NCBI GenBank assembly: GCA_000231825.2 | Contig: JH720300.1 | Location: 137,343-201,342, forward strand | Source: Tetrahymena elliotti 4EA | Lineage: Eukaryota; Ciliophora; Oligohymenophorea; Hymenostomatida; Tetrahymenidae | Length of the DNA: 64,000 nt | Reading direction: 5' to 3' | Shown here: positions 39,620 through 52,500 of the stretch, piece after piece | How positions within the stretch are numbered: the first letter of the stretch is position 1 | Layout of the letters: the number at the start of each line of letters is the position of its first letter | Notes under the pieces: generated by a model | What the model was told of the DNA's origin: nothing | Databases searched by the model: none | Seen by the model: the letters and a program-made list of their open reading frames with translations, nothing else | Translations under genes and position numbers: made by a program

Positions 39620-41939
39620 ATGATTAAATTAGCTTAATAAATGAAAAAGGTAAATAAAAATATGATGATAGAAGAAGAGGAGGAATCAATTTAGCATTCA
39701 AATAGTAGCGCAAATAGCCAAATGAATGATTAATTAGCTCAAGCCTACAAAAACAATGATTTATATTAAGTTAATCAAAGTCATTTTAATGAATATAACA
39801 ACACATAAACTTTTCCTGATCTAAATAGCAACTTTAACATGCAACAATCGTATGAATTAAATTAAAATCTTTTTTTAGGAAGCAAGAGAAATTAATTTTC
39901 ATTTTTTTCAATAAATTTCTTATTTAGGTCAATGAATAATGAGACTCTTTTTTAGCAAATATTATCAAATAAGTAAGCTAGCTAAAAGAAAAGGTAAATC
40001 ATTATATTTCCATTGATTTCATTAAATGCAGTAGAATACATAAAATATAAAATTATTTTTGGATATTTTGAGAAAAACTTTAGAATCATCTTGTTTTATT
40101 TACATTTTTGGTCAACTTAAAATAATATCTTTTCTATTTAGCAAATAAGGGATTTTAGGTGTTTTTGATAACTAGATTTATCAAAATAGCGAGTGTTCGA
40201 GTAGCTAAAAATCATAAAAGTTTAAAAGTTTTTGGCATATTAGGTTTGCAAAAGATTATCAGGAAATTCTAAAATAGAATCTGAATGATGAAAATTGCTT
40301 AGTATTTGTATGCGAACCTTAATATTACAACAGCCACATTAAATTGAGAGTTCTTCTTTAACCTCAATTGGGAGTATTCAGTGGAGCAACAATTAGAGTA
40401 ATTTACTTTAAAAAATAAGAACGCAGTTAATATTTAATAACTTTTTTATATTGTGTAGATTTATTTTATAGTCACAAAAGATTATCCATATAAACCTGTT
40501 CTTGCATTTGTAGAAGAATACATTTTCCATCCAAATATCAACAATAATACAAAACAAATTTATTGGAAAATCTTAGATGATAGAGAATGGAAACCAACTT
40601 TAACGTACTTTTCATTTATATATTTTTGGAGTATTTTCATTTATTTTAATGAATAAATAGATTATATTTCATAATCCTTTAGCTGAAATTTGCATTCATA
40701 GAGCCAGATCTTACATTTGTTCCTAATAACATAGAGAATGTATAATGTGCTGAGCTTTTCTAGTGTAATTAATAGGAATTTAGAAGAAAATTTGAAATGT
40801 TTTATTAATCTAATGATACCAGTTCTTTAGAGAAAGACTTATCAAACAAAATGAATTTAGAGGAGCACTGTGTTGATGATTGCGAAAAAGAGTTTGGGAC
40901 TCTTAACCAATTAGATTATCAATATAAACCAAACTAAGCTATGATGCAAAACTTTTTCCCTAAGATAATTAATAACCAAAATGGTTTTGGGGATTTATCG
41001 ATTTAAAATAATTTTGGTTCAAATTAGAATCATTTTCATGGATTTCAAAATTCTTTAGAAGTTGATTATAAAATGAATGCCGACAGTATAGAAAATAATT
41101 TGTAAATATTTAATCCTTAAAATTAGATTAATCTAAATGGAAATTATAATGGGGGAAGTAGCACAATAAATAAAATTAACCCCTTCTAAACAAATCATTT
41201 TGATAGCATGGTTGGTGAAAATCAAAAAGAAGAAATGAACTTTTTTAACTTTTAGAAGAATTAACCTTAAATAAGCAGCTTTGATAATTAAACAAGCAGA
41301 AATATGCTTGATGCAGAGTACAGCAACTTTGAAAATCATCTTAATATTGCCTTTTAGAAAAACCAAACAAGCTAAAATTGTAACACATACAATAACAACT
41401 TTATGAGCTACAACAATAATCTTAATAATCCAAACACATAAAATAGCCTTTAGAAGTTATATTATTCTTCATACTCATCTGCATCTTCTTCAGCTTCTGT
41501 TGAATAAGAATAAATTCAAAGAATGGAAGATGAATGTAATAATTTTAAGTTTAATTCATTCAATAGACTTTAGATTTTAACTAACCACTTAACCTTAGGT
41601 CCAAATAATAAATTATAAAGCAGTGAAAATGCTTCTACTCCTACATTAAGAAAGGATCGAGATTAATCTATTAGAAACCAATTTATTAGAGGGTCTGGTG
41701 AGCATCTTACAGAAGACTAAGAGGAAGTTTTGCTATCAGGAGATGCCAGCAATAACCAGTCTAACTATCTTCTCATATAAAACCCTTTTAACTCATAAAA
41801 AGAATAAAGCATTCTAATTACTAGTTAGCTTAACACAACAAGTTGTCAAATGCATCCCAAAAAAAGAAAATTTCAGCATAATCAATCATAGGATGACTAA
41901 AATACGTTTGATTTTGGAAAATAAAATAAATTAGCTTGA
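39620..41939 (+). CDS. UBC (E2)-like protein lacking the catalytic cysteine, with a long Q/N/S-rich tail
   Basis: 684 residues; exons 39620-39993, 40142-40397, 40459-40604, 40661-41939 are in phase. Residues 1-160 are Q/N/S-rich. The UBC fold occupies about 160-290: KDYQEIL helix, GVFSGATI (counterpart of tpYegG.F), DYPYKPVLAFVEEYIFHPNI (YPFxPPxvxFxTxifHPNI) and W-K-P-T-L (WsPaLt). The HPNI signature (about 234) should be followed by GxICLDIL with the thioester cysteine; here the sequence is NNTKQIYWKIL, with Tyr in its place, so thioester chemistry is not expected. It resembles UEV-type variants in logic, which act as scaffolds for active E2s. About 400 further residues are N/Q/S-rich without recognised domains. 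It ends in a basic patch (HPKKRKF), a plausible nuclear signal. Confidence 0.75.
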
Positions 41940-42874
41940 AATGAAAACTAAATCAATTTTATTACTTACATAAACATTAACTAATAAAGCTCAAATATAA
42001 TCAATATTTTCATCAAATTCAATAAAATTTTTAATCTTTTGTCACTTATTCAATTTTTCAAAACAAAAACAACTAAACCAACCAACCAACCTACCTACCC
42101 ACCTACCAACAAATAAAAATAAAATTATTAAATAATTAAGTAAATAAATTTGTTATCAATCAATCAATCTATCATACAACCAATCAATAAACAAAGAAAT
42201 AATAGGTATTACTTTTCAATAAGTAATTAAAAAGAAAGAATATATTTTAAATTTTATATTAATAAATAAAAATGACCAGTTATATAAATAATTAAATAAG
42301 TATTTTCTATCTACCTCAATAAATCATCAACTCTAGCTTATGCAGTACTAATTATCTTAAAATTTACAAACCATTCATTTATGTTTCGAAGGATTATATA
42401 AAATCATTGTTTTTTAAAAAGATTCACTTGTATAAAAATGTTAAATTGATACTTTGTTTGATGAATCATGATATTAAATATTTGTTTTATTTATTTTTGA
42501 AGGTTTTCAATCATATTTCAAATACTTATTTTTAACAGAACTAAAGAAAGAAAGTTTTAAATAAAATAGAGTAAATATGTTTACATTTAAGGAATACAAA
42601 TAGAATAAATAAAAATTGATAAAATTATCAGTTGAATGAATGAATCGAATTAGGTATTGTATAATATAGTAAAAAATTAACACGCGTTTTTAAGGTGTTA
42701 TTCTTATGTATTCTAAGATTAATAATTTTGAATGAAATTCAATATAAGTTATTCTAATAATATTACAGCAAAAATTTTTGATTAAAAAAGAAATTAAATA
42801 TATAAAACTATAAAAAATATAGAATCAAAACATTAAATAAATTTATAATTACAATTAAGTGAAGATACTGAAAA
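41940..42874. other. intergenic region with simple tetranucleotide repeats
   Basis: An (ACCA/ACCT)n run lies at about 42073-42110 and a (TCAA)n/(TCTA)n run at about 42158-42190. Otherwise AT-rich, no gene seen. Confidence 0.5.
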
Positions 42875-43186
42875 ATGAACGGAGGAAATAAAAAATAAAA
42901 TAGTACAGCTATTTATAGGGATATTGAAGAATAAAAAGTAGAAGAACTATAAGAATCTGTTTAAAGTTTAAAATTCCTTGCATAAGATATAAGCAATCAC
43001 TTAGATAACGAAAAGAAGGATCTTTTGAATAAAATGAGCAGCAATTATGAAAATGGTACACAATCTTTGAAAAATGTTCTTTCTAAGATTGATGATGTCC
43101 TAAAGCAAGGAGGAGCTTCAAAAACTACATGCTATTTAATAGGAATAATAGTTATTTTCTTCTTTTTAATGTACATCATAAAATGA
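42875..43186 (+). CDS. Bet1-like Qc-SNARE
   Basis: Single-exon, 103-residue tail-anchored protein with the size and layout of Bet1/Sft1: a short polar N-terminus, a SNARE heptad helix from about residue 17 (EEQKVEELQESVQSLKFLAQ to about SLKNVLSKIDDVLKQ), a short linker GGASKTT and one C-terminal membrane helix CYLIGIIVIFFFLMYIIK followed directly by TGA. Bet1 acts in ER-Golgi vesicle fusion together with three other SNAREs. The heptads are regular. By hand alignment the central zero-layer position carries Lys/Glu (DNEKKDLL) instead of the usual Gln, which is also non-canonical (Ser) in yeast Bet1. An upstream ATG is absent in frame. Family is confident, exact subfamily (Bet1 or Sft1) less so. 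Confidence 0.82.
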
Positions 43187-43910
43187 AAGCTCATATTCAA
43201 CTGAATTCAAAATGTATTAAATAATTTAACAAAGAATGCAACTAAAATTAATATGAAAAGCGGATCTCTTTCTCTTATCAAATTCATCCATCAATTAAAA
43301 TCAAAATTAATTAAATTATAATAAAAATAACTTAAATTTATAACCAAATTCTATTTATATCCTTATATTTCTATCCCTTTAAGTATATTTCTGTAAATTT
43401 TCCTTTCTTAACAAAAACAAAACGACTTTTTTATAACACCTCTCTTTCAAAACCTATTTGCTGAATAAGACTTTTTTAAGATAATTTATGAATTTATACA
43501 CACTTATTTTATAAAATTTTTCAACTCAGAATATTTCCAATATTATTTAATCAAATTTGTTTTAAAACGATTAAATTTTGTTAAATTAAATTTTCAAATA
43601 TTAAATAATAATTATTCACACTCAACTTGATATTTTTATCTTTTTACAAAAATTAATCTAATCCTGATATTTTAATGTAAAATGCATTTCTGAGCATATA
43701 AAATCTAAGAATATATTTCTTCTTTTTAATTAACAAAACCTTCTAAAAGAAAATATTAATTGAATAATTGTTCACAATAATCTTAGAGGAATAATAGAAA
43801 TTTAGATAGATAAATTTTATAAAATTTACATTTAATATTACACAGTATTTAACAAAGAAAGTAATCTTTGATAGAAAATTTCTTCTTCAAGTAAAATTAA
43901 AAGTATCTAA
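43187..43910. other. intergenic region
   Basis: AT-rich DNA after the Bet1-like gene. No gene seen. Confidence 0.5.
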
Positions 43911-44215
43911 ATGATATCTTGTTATGTAAAAGTTAATGCTTTGTTATTTAATCCTTATTTGATATAAAATATATTATATCTTTCAAAAGAGCATATCTAT
44001 ACAAAACAAAGAAAGATAACATTCTAAAGAAATGTGAGGAAAAATAAAAAATGTAAAAGTTTTTTAAAACAGCAAAAGCCAGTCTAAATTTTGATATAAA
44101 ATTATTTTATTAATTTTTATTTTAGAATTTTTGGTTAGTGATGAAAAGTGTTTTTTTTTACAACAATTTTCTGATGATATCAGCCTTCTTTCTTTATTTG
44201 GATCCTATAAATTGA
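43911..44215 (+). CDS. hypothetical short two-exon protein (weak)
   Basis: A possible 86-residue protein: exon 43911-44081 (MISCYVKVNALLFNPYLIQ then a basic stretch) and exon 44126-44215 (hydrophobic), joined across GTCTAA..TTTTAG. An alternative frame in exon 2 (FLVSDEKCFFLQQFSDD) also looks coding, so the model is uncertain. No family recognised. It lies just upstream of the NMN adenylyltransferase gene. Confidence 0.25.
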
Positions 44216-44564
44216 TTATCTATATGATTAATATATTTTTGAGTTAATATCAAACGGATTTTCTTTTGAATTCAAAACAATATGTTTTAGGTTTCTTTTT
44301 TAAATGCAGAGATTGCTTTAGATCTAGTCAGTTCAATTGAAATCATAAGAATTTATGACTTGTTAATCTTCTATATTTTTCCGCGCTTATTCTATTGGTA
44401 AGTATTTAATAAATCAATGCAATTGAAAAGCTTTTATCTATAACTAATAATCTATTTAAAAATAATTGACAGGTAATTCAATTATTCTAATAGTTAATTA
44501 GATTAATAGTTAAGATACAATTAAAAATTTGTCAATTAAATTAAAATCAAGTTTGCAGTTTAAA

Positions 44565-45378
44565 ATGAAGTAAATTTTTAGTTGATAAAAACTCATTTCT
44601 TAAATCCAATTTTAAAGTTAAAAGAAAAGAATAGGAATATTAGGAGGTACTTTTGACCCACCAACTTTAAGCCATCTTGAAATAGCCAAAGAATCTCTTC
44701 TTTAATCAGTAGTAGATGAAGTTTGGGTAAATATTTTTATAAAAAATTTTTAAGTCAGGTTTTAATCCTTTTTACTTATAATTAGATTGTTCCATGTGGA
44801 ATAAGAGTAGATAAATTAACTCTGACTGAACCTATACACAGACTAGAAATGGTTAATATTGCAGTTCGGGAAATAGTTCAAGAAAATTAAATACTTTCAG
44901 GAAAAATTATAGTGTAAAATTTGCTTTATTTATATTTTAGAATTAGTAATAATTATTATAATAATTAAGAAATGATATTGAAGTGAAAAATAACAGGACA
45001 ATCCCAACCTATCCTTTAATGAAAAGATTTGAGAGGGAATATCCTGAATTGGATTTCTATTTTTTGATGGGCTATGACCTTATAAAAGGATTGCTTAGTT
45101 GGGACGATGGCTAATTACTTGTAGAAGAAATAAAATTCATAATAGCAGGTTAGCCAAATCTCGAATGGAAGCAATTCGATGATTATTTTCCTAAGAATTA
45201 TTAATTAATAAAAATATATAAAAATGAAAGATCAACTAACTACAGAAAAATAATAGTAGAGAATTATAAATAAAACAATAATGTATTCTCAGAAAGCTTA
45301 GGCCTTGAACCTGGTTTATTATCCAAAAATATAGTCAATTATATTATCTAAAACAATCTCTATGTATTATAGCTTTGA
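44565..45378 (+). CDS. nicotinate/nicotinamide mononucleotide adenylyltransferase
   Basis: 216 residues. The enzyme joins (nicotinamide or nicotinate) mononucleotide and ATP to make (deamido-)NAD. Exons 44565-44569, 44618-44726, 44786-44913, 44970-45378 keep phase. The first exon is only 5 nt (ATG plus AA), giving M-N-Q-K-K-R before the nucleotide-binding strand. Motifs: GILGGTFDPPTLSHLEIA, the (H/T)xxH nucleotidyltransferase signature with Thr first; VPCGIRVDK; a long loop NRTIPTYPLMKRFEREYP; the dinucleotide-recognition strand FYFLMGYDLIKGLLSWDDG; and the C-terminal ERSTNYRKI, matching the ISSTxxR motif that binds ATP phosphate. The sequence resembles bacterial NadD-type proteins as much as animal NMNATs, so the preferred substrate is open. 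Length is near that of NadD (about 210). Confidence 0.85.
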
Positions 45379-46455
45379 TAATAAATTATTTAATCACTAA
45401 TTAATTCATAAAAAAATTTTAATTCTACATTTAACCAAATCACTAATATTTAGATAGTATCTTCATATTTTCCTATTTGTGCTTCTATCAAAATTAGTTT
45501 ACTTCAAATTAAAATAACTACTTCTTGTTTGTTTATTTATATTTTTATAGATTAATGAACCAATATATTTTTTGTATTAGTATAAAAGCTAAACCATACT
45601 TAGGATGCCATTATTACTTTGTAGCTCTATATTTTATTAGTTGATAAGCTTTTTTTGTATCAACAAAATATTTATTGTTAAAATTTCATCAGTGACTTAA
45701 TAAACTGAAATGTAATTTGATTTATCAAAATCTTCTAAAGTAAATTTGAAAAGATTTTATAATAAATTTATCCTTGGTTATTTTCAAAAAGTGAATTGAT
45801 TTACTAAACTAAAAAAAATAAAACTAAAATGTTATTTCACAGATAGATAGAAATTTATTTTGATCATCTTAAACTATTTTAATTATTTTAATGGATTATT
45901 ATTAATTCAAATACTATTTTTAATTTTTCCTGAGAAATCTGTCTTCATTTTTTGTAAAGCTAAAGTTTTATTGATCATTTCAGCTCTAAAAAATAATAAA
46001 TTTATTTTTAATTTAATAAATCAATTAACTAAAAAATTTATCAACTAAATTAAAATCAAATTGACTGATCAATACAAAAATTAAAATAAAACTCAAGCTA
46101 ATAAGATAGATAGAGATTAATATTAATTTATATTTTATTGGATTATTTATTAATTCAAATCATTTTTTTCTGATCTGTCTTCATTATTTTTAAAGTCAAA
46201 GTTGCATTAATCATTTCAGCTTAATGATTTAATAATACATTAATTGTTTTTGTTATAATGAATAAATTAACTAAAGTAATTGATTTACCAAATGAATTAT
46301 TTTAAAAAATCAAATTAATCAACCTGAACAAAAACAGAAATAAAATGAAAACTAATATGTTATTTCAGCGATAGGTAAACATTAATATTTATTTTTATAT
46401 AATTTTAAACTACTTAAAATGTTGGATTATTTATTTATTAATTCAAATACTTTTT
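45379..46455. repeat. intergenic region with copies of the 3' end of the neighbouring minus-strand gene
   Basis: A unit of about 260-300 bp occurs at about 45823-46080, 46085-46340 and 46345-46540. Shared landmarks are GTTATTTCA.CGATAG, GGATTATT.ATTAATTCAAAT, (GAGAAA)TCTGTCTTCATT and AAAGTT.TATTGATCATTT. The third copy includes the last codons and TGA (46456-46458) of the gene ending there; the first two are non-coding duplicates. Confidence 0.7.
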
Positions 46456-48240
46456 TCATTTTTTTCTGAGAAATCTGTCTTCATTATTTTTAAAGCTAAA
46501 GTTGTATTGATCATTTTAGTCACTAGAAAGGATATTTTTTTATATAGGTAGTTGGGTGTTTTGAATTTACTAAGAGTTTCTTTAGCTTCTTGCATTATTT
46601 TATGAACTTAGACTATCAGAGCCAAGTTGATCTTTTGTTTGTATTTTGTTTTTTGAATTAACAGTTTGACTACTTTTCCCAATTTAAGGAAGCTTTTCAT
46701 GAGTCTTTTAACTAGGAATGGAGCTACGACTTATGGATTTATCAGAAATATCTTCTTTAGATTTATGGAAAGATTAATTAGCATCTGTATTTATCTTATT
46801 GAAAGAAGAATAAATATTATCATTTGATAATTTATTGAAATTAATTTAATTTTATATGTTTGATTTAGATTCATTTTGCATATCGAGAGTATTTTTTGTT
46901 TATCTTATACTAACATTGTTGTCTCTTTATGGTATTTAATACTACTATCTATCTTCTTAATCATCATTTTAACTTCTTGCATCATAGTTATTTTAATCAA
47001 GAACCTATAATTCTTATGTCTATGGTTACTAAAATTGCATTACATTTTATGAAGAATATAGCTAAGTCTAAGATTGGTTTAATAAATTCTATGAATTATT
47101 CAATAAATTTTGAGAATAAATCAATTCTTAAGTATTGACAAATTGTTGAGGAGGATAGAGAGCATTGCTTGTTATATTTTACTACTGTTATCTATGATTG
47201 TTTATAATATTTTCAATGTTATTTTTTAAATAAGAATGCTATTTATCTTAGTTTAATGTTGTATTTTCCTCTTGCTTTTTTTCATATTGTATCTATGAAT
47301 TGTTCAGAAAAGGGAAAAATTTATTTAATTCATCATTAATTTAATTCAGTTCGCTATTAACAACTTTAATCTCTTCTCTCACCTTTGTAATTTACTCTTC
47401 TGATTTAAATATGAACCCTGATTTACTTAAATATTCTCCCACAATAGATTAATTCACTAAATCTTCATCATTTTAGCTTTCATCTTTTCTCTCTTTTTGT
47501 TTGTTTTTACTTTTTTTATTATTTTTTTTCACTGGTGAAGGAGATCTTTTTACTTCATTTTCTTCTTCTGACTCGTCACTAACTTCTGATTTTCTAACTG
47601 AATTACCCTTTGAACTATGTGATTTTCTGTCATCCTCATCAGAATCTCCACTTTTCCTCGAACTGCTTTTACTTTTTTCTTCACTCGAAGTCCTAGAAGT
47701 TCTGCTAGATTTAGAAGACTTATCTTCTGAATCGCTACCACTTTGGTCTTTATTTTCATTTTCACTATCAGATTCTCTTTTTTGCTCATCGTTTTCATCA
47801 TCACTACTTTTTCTCGATTCTTAAGAATTTGATCTTGATGAATTTTAAAAATTTGCAACTTTTTTTAGAGTTTATATTTATTATTATTCACTTATTTTTT
47901 AATTTTGCTAGGGTTTTTCAAAGTTTTCATAAGTCAATCTATTTCCATAAGAACTTTAAATGTGCTAAAATTGATATTATTGCTATTATGGTATTTATTA
48001 TTACCTATACTATTAGCTTTGAACTCCAGATTATGTTGCTGTATTATTATTTTAATTTTATCTGCTCATAGGAAGTTGGTAACTATTAGTAAACTTCTAA
48101 TTTGATTATTATTGCTACTACATGTATCCTTACTGCTATTACTATATTTAGTAAGGCTATGACTACTAAGATCTAAAACTACTGCTGCTACTGTATTAAT
48201 CATATGGATTGCTATAACCAAAATTCTATCTATTATTCAT
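46456..48240 (-). CDS. Q-rich / RS-like, low-complexity protein of unknown function
   Basis: Single open frame of 594 residues from ATG 48240 (MNNRQNFGYSNPYDQYSSSS). Residues 1-140 are Q/N/S/Y-rich, prion-like. About 140-265 is a charged serine-rich domain (EEKSKSSSRKSGDSDEDDRK, SEVSDESEEENEVKRSPSP) resembling SR/RS-like disordered regions of RNA-processing proteins. About 290-330 is a likely coiled coil (VREEIKVVNSELNQINDELN). The rest is Q/N-rich. No catalytic or RNA-binding fold is visible. A role as a nuclear scaffold or condensate component is only a guess from composition. With the standard code the frame is shattered by about 100 TAA/TAG codons, which are all glutamines here. Plus-strand ORFs at 46929-48105 are shadows of it. 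Confidence 0.75.
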
Positions 48241-49578
48241 TTTAGTTGATTCTTAAATTTACTTTCAAAAGATTTATTTATAAGTAGAAATTAAATGATT
48301 TTGAGAGCATTTAAAATTTTAATTAAAATTTTTGAAATTCTGTAAGAAATTTAAATTAATTATTTAATATTAAAATAAGATTATGGAATGATTCAATATC
48401 AATCAATTTATTATATTAACTAATTATGAAAAATAATACTTAAAAAGAATTTTTATTTAAAAACCTTAATAATTTTATCAGTAAATATTTTTATAAAATA
48501 ATTATGATAAAAATTGTTTTAAAATATTAAATATTTACTAATAATGCGTATATTGTTAAATAAAAGGCTGTAATTTTCTAACAATCATACCATTGTAACA
48601 ACAATAACACCATATAGAAAGATAAATTACCAATAAATAATTTAAAAATTGACTTAGTATCTCATCAAATACATCTTTACCAATTATTTAATGACAATAT
48701 AGGAAATGAAGAAAACTTAAAAGCAAAGAAATTTTTGAAATATTTAAAAGTTAAAAGTATTTAATTTTTTATATTTAAACAAATATTTATAATACAACAA
48801 AATTATCTAATTAAGTAAGCTAAGATCAACAATTATTTAAAATAGTGGTATGAAATATTTAATATTATAAATTAATAAATAGTTAATTAACAAATTGAAT
48901 ATAAAATTTACAAATAATTTATTTTTTATATTTTAATAAACAATTAAAATTATTATTTAAACAAAAAGTTATGTATTGTTATATATAGTCATAACCTCTA
49001 AGATACACTTCTTTATTGTATTTATGTAGCACAGCTTATGTTATTTTTACTATATATATAGTCTGAAAAAGAAAAGTTATCTTAATTATTGAAAAGATTT
49101 TTTGTTAAAAATAGAGAGAGATCGTTGGTTATATAGTTTGTTAGATAGTTATTTAGTTATGATGATTTTTTATATTATTTAAGAGTTAGTAAAAGATCAA
49201 GAAGGTTTAATTAATTAGAATATATTTATTTTTAGATTCTAAGATTAAAATTAGTAGAGTGATAGTAAAATATTTACTAATTTGTTTGTTATATTATTTA
49301 GTTAATTTCTTAGTATTTTTATAGAGAATTAGTGAGATTGAGTTTAATTTTGCTTAGAATCAAAGCATTTTTGATTAATCAAAGCTTCTTAGATTGACAG
49401 AAAAAAAATTTTTTTTTTATTTATTTTGTATTGCTATTATATGGAAAAATGTACTATCATTCTAAATAAACAATAATGACAGTAAATGATACATTTTTAG
49501 TGAAGATAATCTGTTTGACCCTAAAAAGATTAAAGAATCTATATTTTAAAAAGACTTAATTAGGCTTAGATGCTCACC
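48241..49578. other. intergenic region
   Basis: AT-rich; an imperfect inverted repeat at about 49444-49498 (AAAAATGTACTATCATT against AATGATACATTTTTA) could form a hairpin in the convergent or 3' flank of the RBR gene. No gene seen. Confidence 0.45.
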
Positions 49579-52500
49579 TCACACATTAACTTAAGAGGCA
49601 TCTATTTCATTTCCATAGAGCCGTTTTTCAAGATACATATCTTTGAAGAATAGACAAGTCCCTGGTATAAACGTAAAGAGCAACCAAACTGGGTATAAAA
49701 TAATTCCTAGTAGAAACAATGAGAATAAGAGCAAGTATTTTTTAATTCCATTATATTGCAATCTGTTTCCTTTAAAATAAGCATAGATGATCAAAGGCAT
49801 AAATAGACTAACTACTGCAACGATAAATGGATATATTGCTAAAGCAATCAGAGATACAAAAATATACATCATCAGTTTCATAACACCCCATAAAAAGATA
49901 CAAAATTTTTCACAACACTGAGGTTCTTCAAGACTATATTTTTAACCTATTATTATTTTGATAAAATTATAATATAAAAATATTTATTAATTTTTACCAG
50001 GACATCCATAGCAAATATTCCAAGGAGCAAAATGAAATTGTCCACATTATCTCCGACAAAGATTGCAAAATGATTTGTTGCATGCTGAACACATATTTTT
50101 GTTTGAATCTTTTTTTTATAAAAATTTTATAACATTTTTAACTAAATTAATAATTTACATTGAACTCCATCAATTTATTGGAAAATATTTAGCTTGGAGT
50201 GGCATATTGGACAAGTTTATTTTCCTATTTCTTTCTAAGCATCTTCAGTGTCCTCTTCCAAAATTGCCTAGTCACATCTTAATCCTGTTTTTGTATAATT
50301 ACTTATTAAATAATTTCATTAAATTTTAAATTACCTTGATGCCAGTTATTACAACAATGAAAACACACTTCTTGAAAGCATTTTTTACAGGTAAGCTTTG
50401 GGTGCTCTTCATCTCCTATCATGTAACCATCACAATCAGGTCTTGTGCAGTCTTTTTTAAAGAAAAATATAAATAAAAATAGTTTTATCAAATTAAATTC
50501 TTACATCTAACGTTTGGATTCATTCTTTTGAAAACTATTTTCCTGAGAGCTTTAAATTTATCAAACATCTCCTATGATATATAAGGTTTCATGTGCTCTG
50601 AACGAAGTTTATACCTGCAGTTTTTGTAGGGACATAATATTTTCATAACATCATTATTATAGATTTTGCTTTCTATATACTGTCTAATGCAGAACATGCA
50701 AAATTTGTGCTCACATTTATAGTTAAGAGCAAATAGCTATGTCTCATTTTAACATATAGGACATATATTTTGGTTGTTAAAGCTGAAGCTTTATTCTCTT
50801 TAGTTAACTTGAAATTCTGAGACTCTTTATGATTATTATGAAGGAAGAATTGCTTGGACAAAATTGCTTATTGTTTGTTAATTTTATTTATATTCTAGAC
50901 TTTTTGAATCTTTGTTTGGGGTCATTTAAACACTTTTTTTAGCACTTGCTAATTTTGGTGTGGCCATAGCATTCATTGGGTCTATTGAAATAGACATTGA
51001 ACTAATATCCATCTTTTAATTGAAATTATGGAGTTTGTTGATTTCTTTTATTCTTATTTAACCTTACTTATTATCACTGTTTACTTGTTAAAAGTTTATA
51101 ACATTATTTGATTTTTTTTATTTTGCTGAGTCTTGTTCTAATATGATTGACTGTAGCTGCTGATTATTTTAAATATCAAACTGGTTTAAATTTTTATTAT
51201 TCTTTTTGAGACGATATTTCTCCTTGATTTGAGGAGAAAATAAAGATGCTTGCTAAGAATTTTACTAGACAAGCTAGATATTAGATGAACTGTATATTGA
51301 TCCATTGATTGTATTAGCTGGGATGTTATTATCGCTGAGCATATTAACAGAGTTAGGACGAGTGGAATGGCTTCCAGGATTATTGTAGGAAACATTAGAT
51401 ATCGCTTTAAGAGCTTGATTACTTAGAGTTTGTAAATTATTAATGGATGACATAGTATTAATTGTATTATTTTTTTCATTAGTTGTGCCTTTTAAATAAT
51501 TTGTCTTTTTACTGATAAAAGAACTAGGCAAATTGTTGATACTATGAATATGAGAATTATTATTGTATCCACTCAATTATCCTGCAGCAGTGGTTGTAGT
51601 TGCCATAGTAGTTTGAAAGATATCTTTAAAGTGGCTTAATGATGCATTCTTTACTTCAGCTTTCTTTTCATCATCATATGAATTGTTCTCTTATATGTAG
51701 TCCTTTTCATAATGAGTATCTTCCTATTCACTATTTTGATTATCATTTGTAGTTGTTCTGTTATTTAATGTTGTTACTACTGCTGCTTGTGGACCATTGT
51801 TTGCCATTCTTTACATTATTTTCTACTGTATTTCTTACTAAGAAGGATTTGAATTACTTGTACTTGTAAATAATTGAGATACTTAGCGAAAAATTTGAGT
51901 AGTCCTGTTTTTAGTAGCCTGGACAACTGAAATTTCATTGGTATTATCCTTCTTTTAAAGTTTTGCCTTTAAGGTTTAATAAGAAAGAATGCTTTAAATG
52001 AGTTTTTCTAATATGACTTCCTTTGTGTGCTAATATAAATTAATTTCCTCAATTAACTAATCAGCAAGTCTCTAATCTATTTGCATTTTACTTACCCTGT
52101 TCAAAACCCATTTCTTTTTAATTTAAGGATCCTCTAAATAAGGCTATTAGCTGTAAACCCTTTGCTTGGTATTTTTATTTTCATCATTATTATTGTTGCT
52201 ATCTAAAAGAACAGTTGACATGCAGATTTTCAAACTGTTTTTATTTTATTTATTTCCTTTATTTTTATTACCTTAATTTTGTACTTTTTATTGTGGATTG
52301 TTTGTGTTGTTATTATTGCTAAAAGTATTACTGTTATTGTTGTTGTTTGGAGAATTAGTGAGATGATTTGTGATGCTTGTTGCATCATCTGATTATTTCT
52401 TTTGAAGCTTTTCTTTTTTTTTGTTTACTAAGTATAATTTAAGATTTTCCTACTAGTCCTCTAAAAAGAAATGATCTCTTTTTAATTAGCTATATTGTTG

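Noticed and set aside
40605..40680. Acceptor at 40682 in the E2-like gene
   Set aside because: It breaks the frame with an immediate TGA; the acceptor at 40660 keeps phase and continues into the KFAFIEPDL segment.
42073..42110. ACCA/ACCT run as a telomeric repeat
   Set aside because: Tetrahymena telomeres are CCCCAA repeats; this is a simple internal tetranucleotide run.
47501..47824. Plus-strand ORF rich in Ser, Leu and Phe
   Set aside because: It is the antisense shadow of the charged serine-rich domain of the minus-strand gene 46456-48240, which has one open ciliate-code frame.
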